A stretch of 64,000 nt of DNA from Wolfiporia cocos. Its lineage: Eukaryota; Basidiomycota; Agaricomycetes; Polyporales; Phaeolaceae. A program made the translations under genes and the position numbers. Of this stretch, positions 63,690-64,000 are shown piece by piece. The notes under the pieces were generated by a model. It was not told where the DNA came from. It searched no databases and saw only the letters and a list, made by a program, of their open reading frames with translations. How positions within the stretch are numbered: position 1 is the stretch's first letter; each line of letters begins with the position of its first letter. Location: assembly GCA_029448655.1 (NCBI GenBank), contig JACCLO010000008.1, positions 1,612,001 through 1,676,000 on the forward strand, written 5' to 3'.

Positions 63690-64000
63690 ATAGCAGGTCG
63701 CCGACTATATGCGCGAGAGACCGGAGAGGGTGTGTGCGGGAATGCGAACAAACCCAGCACAGAATACGATGGCCGCGAACGGTCGCGTAACGAATATACG
63801 TAGATAGACGAAGTAAAACTAATAAACTAAACGACTAATCGTGCTTACGAGTGACCTTCTACTCGCGCTAAATGTCTTGCTTCTCTTGAGGGGATGGCGT
63901 CGCCTCGCCAAAACTCAGAGGTAAGCTAGTACGAAAAGCGTGGGAAGAGAGATTCATTTACAGTGTGTCAAAGGCCCAGTTTATATGTTACATGGTGCCA
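63690..64000. other. About 310 bases of unassigned sequence
   Basis: No reading frame, LTR end or repeat from elsewhere in the window was recognised. It lies where D would carry the first half of gag. Confidence 0.5.

Overview
The window is almost entirely retrotransposon. It suggests a filamentous basidiomycete, probably Agaricomycotina: short GT-AG introns, Ty3/gypsy chromodomain elements, and a Crinkler-like P-loop NTPase gene of the type scattered through mushroom-forming fungi. There are no bacterial operons, rRNA or tRNA genes, or CRISPR arrays. The organism call is inference. Element and LTR names below (A-K, LTR1-LTR8) are mine.

Left third (1-26058). Element A (plus, family 1, LTR1) enters from the left edge and ends at 7205. 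It sits inside element B (plus, same family, ends 11209), which sits in the gag of an older minus-strand element K (11210-12241). Solo LTRs with perfect 5-bp target duplications interrupt A (1537-2116) and B (7570-8407, 8957-9663). K carries a 287-bp non-autonomous Helitron (11668-11954). One host island follows: a multi-exon Crinkler-like gene (13454-17092, minus) and a small cysteine-motif gene fragment (17611-18046) next to a solo LTR5 (18047-19135). Element D (plus, family 2, LTR2) starts at 19321, is hit by two more solo LTRs, and stops at 25362 at an LTR1 copy that lacks a target duplication.

Middle (26059-46051). Element E (plus, family 3, LTR3, decayed) is split by element G (minus, same family, 28292-38296, 10,005 bp). 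G has two 699-bp LTRs with no difference I could see, a TGCAG duplication, and three intact reading frames: a 307-aa ORF0 of unknown function, a gag, and a 1514-aa pol. E itself interrupts a host gene whose RanBP2-type zinc-finger end survives at 44625-45067.

Right third (46052-64000). Minus-strand element I (family 4) carries solo LTRs and several frame breaks. It is followed by an inverted pair of LTR1 copies around a gag start (J), then element F (minus, family 2), inserted into J's LTR, hit by a solo LTR5, and losing similarity to D near 63,680.

How it fits together: every sizeable pol carries a dUTPase domain, but at different places. In family 1 it lies between protease and reverse transcriptase, in family 2 between gag and protease, and in families 3 and 4 at the C-terminus after the chromodomain. 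In LTR1 and LTR3 an 11-nt stretch about 35 nt downstream of a TATA box is perfectly complementary to the 11 nt just inside the 5' LTR; LTR2 matches at 10 of 11. This is the layout expected of self-primed (Tf1-like) reverse transcription. The locus therefore looks like a nest of related self-priming, dUTPase-bearing chromoviruses that inserted into each other, left solo LTRs, and decayed partly through C-to-T nonsense changes.
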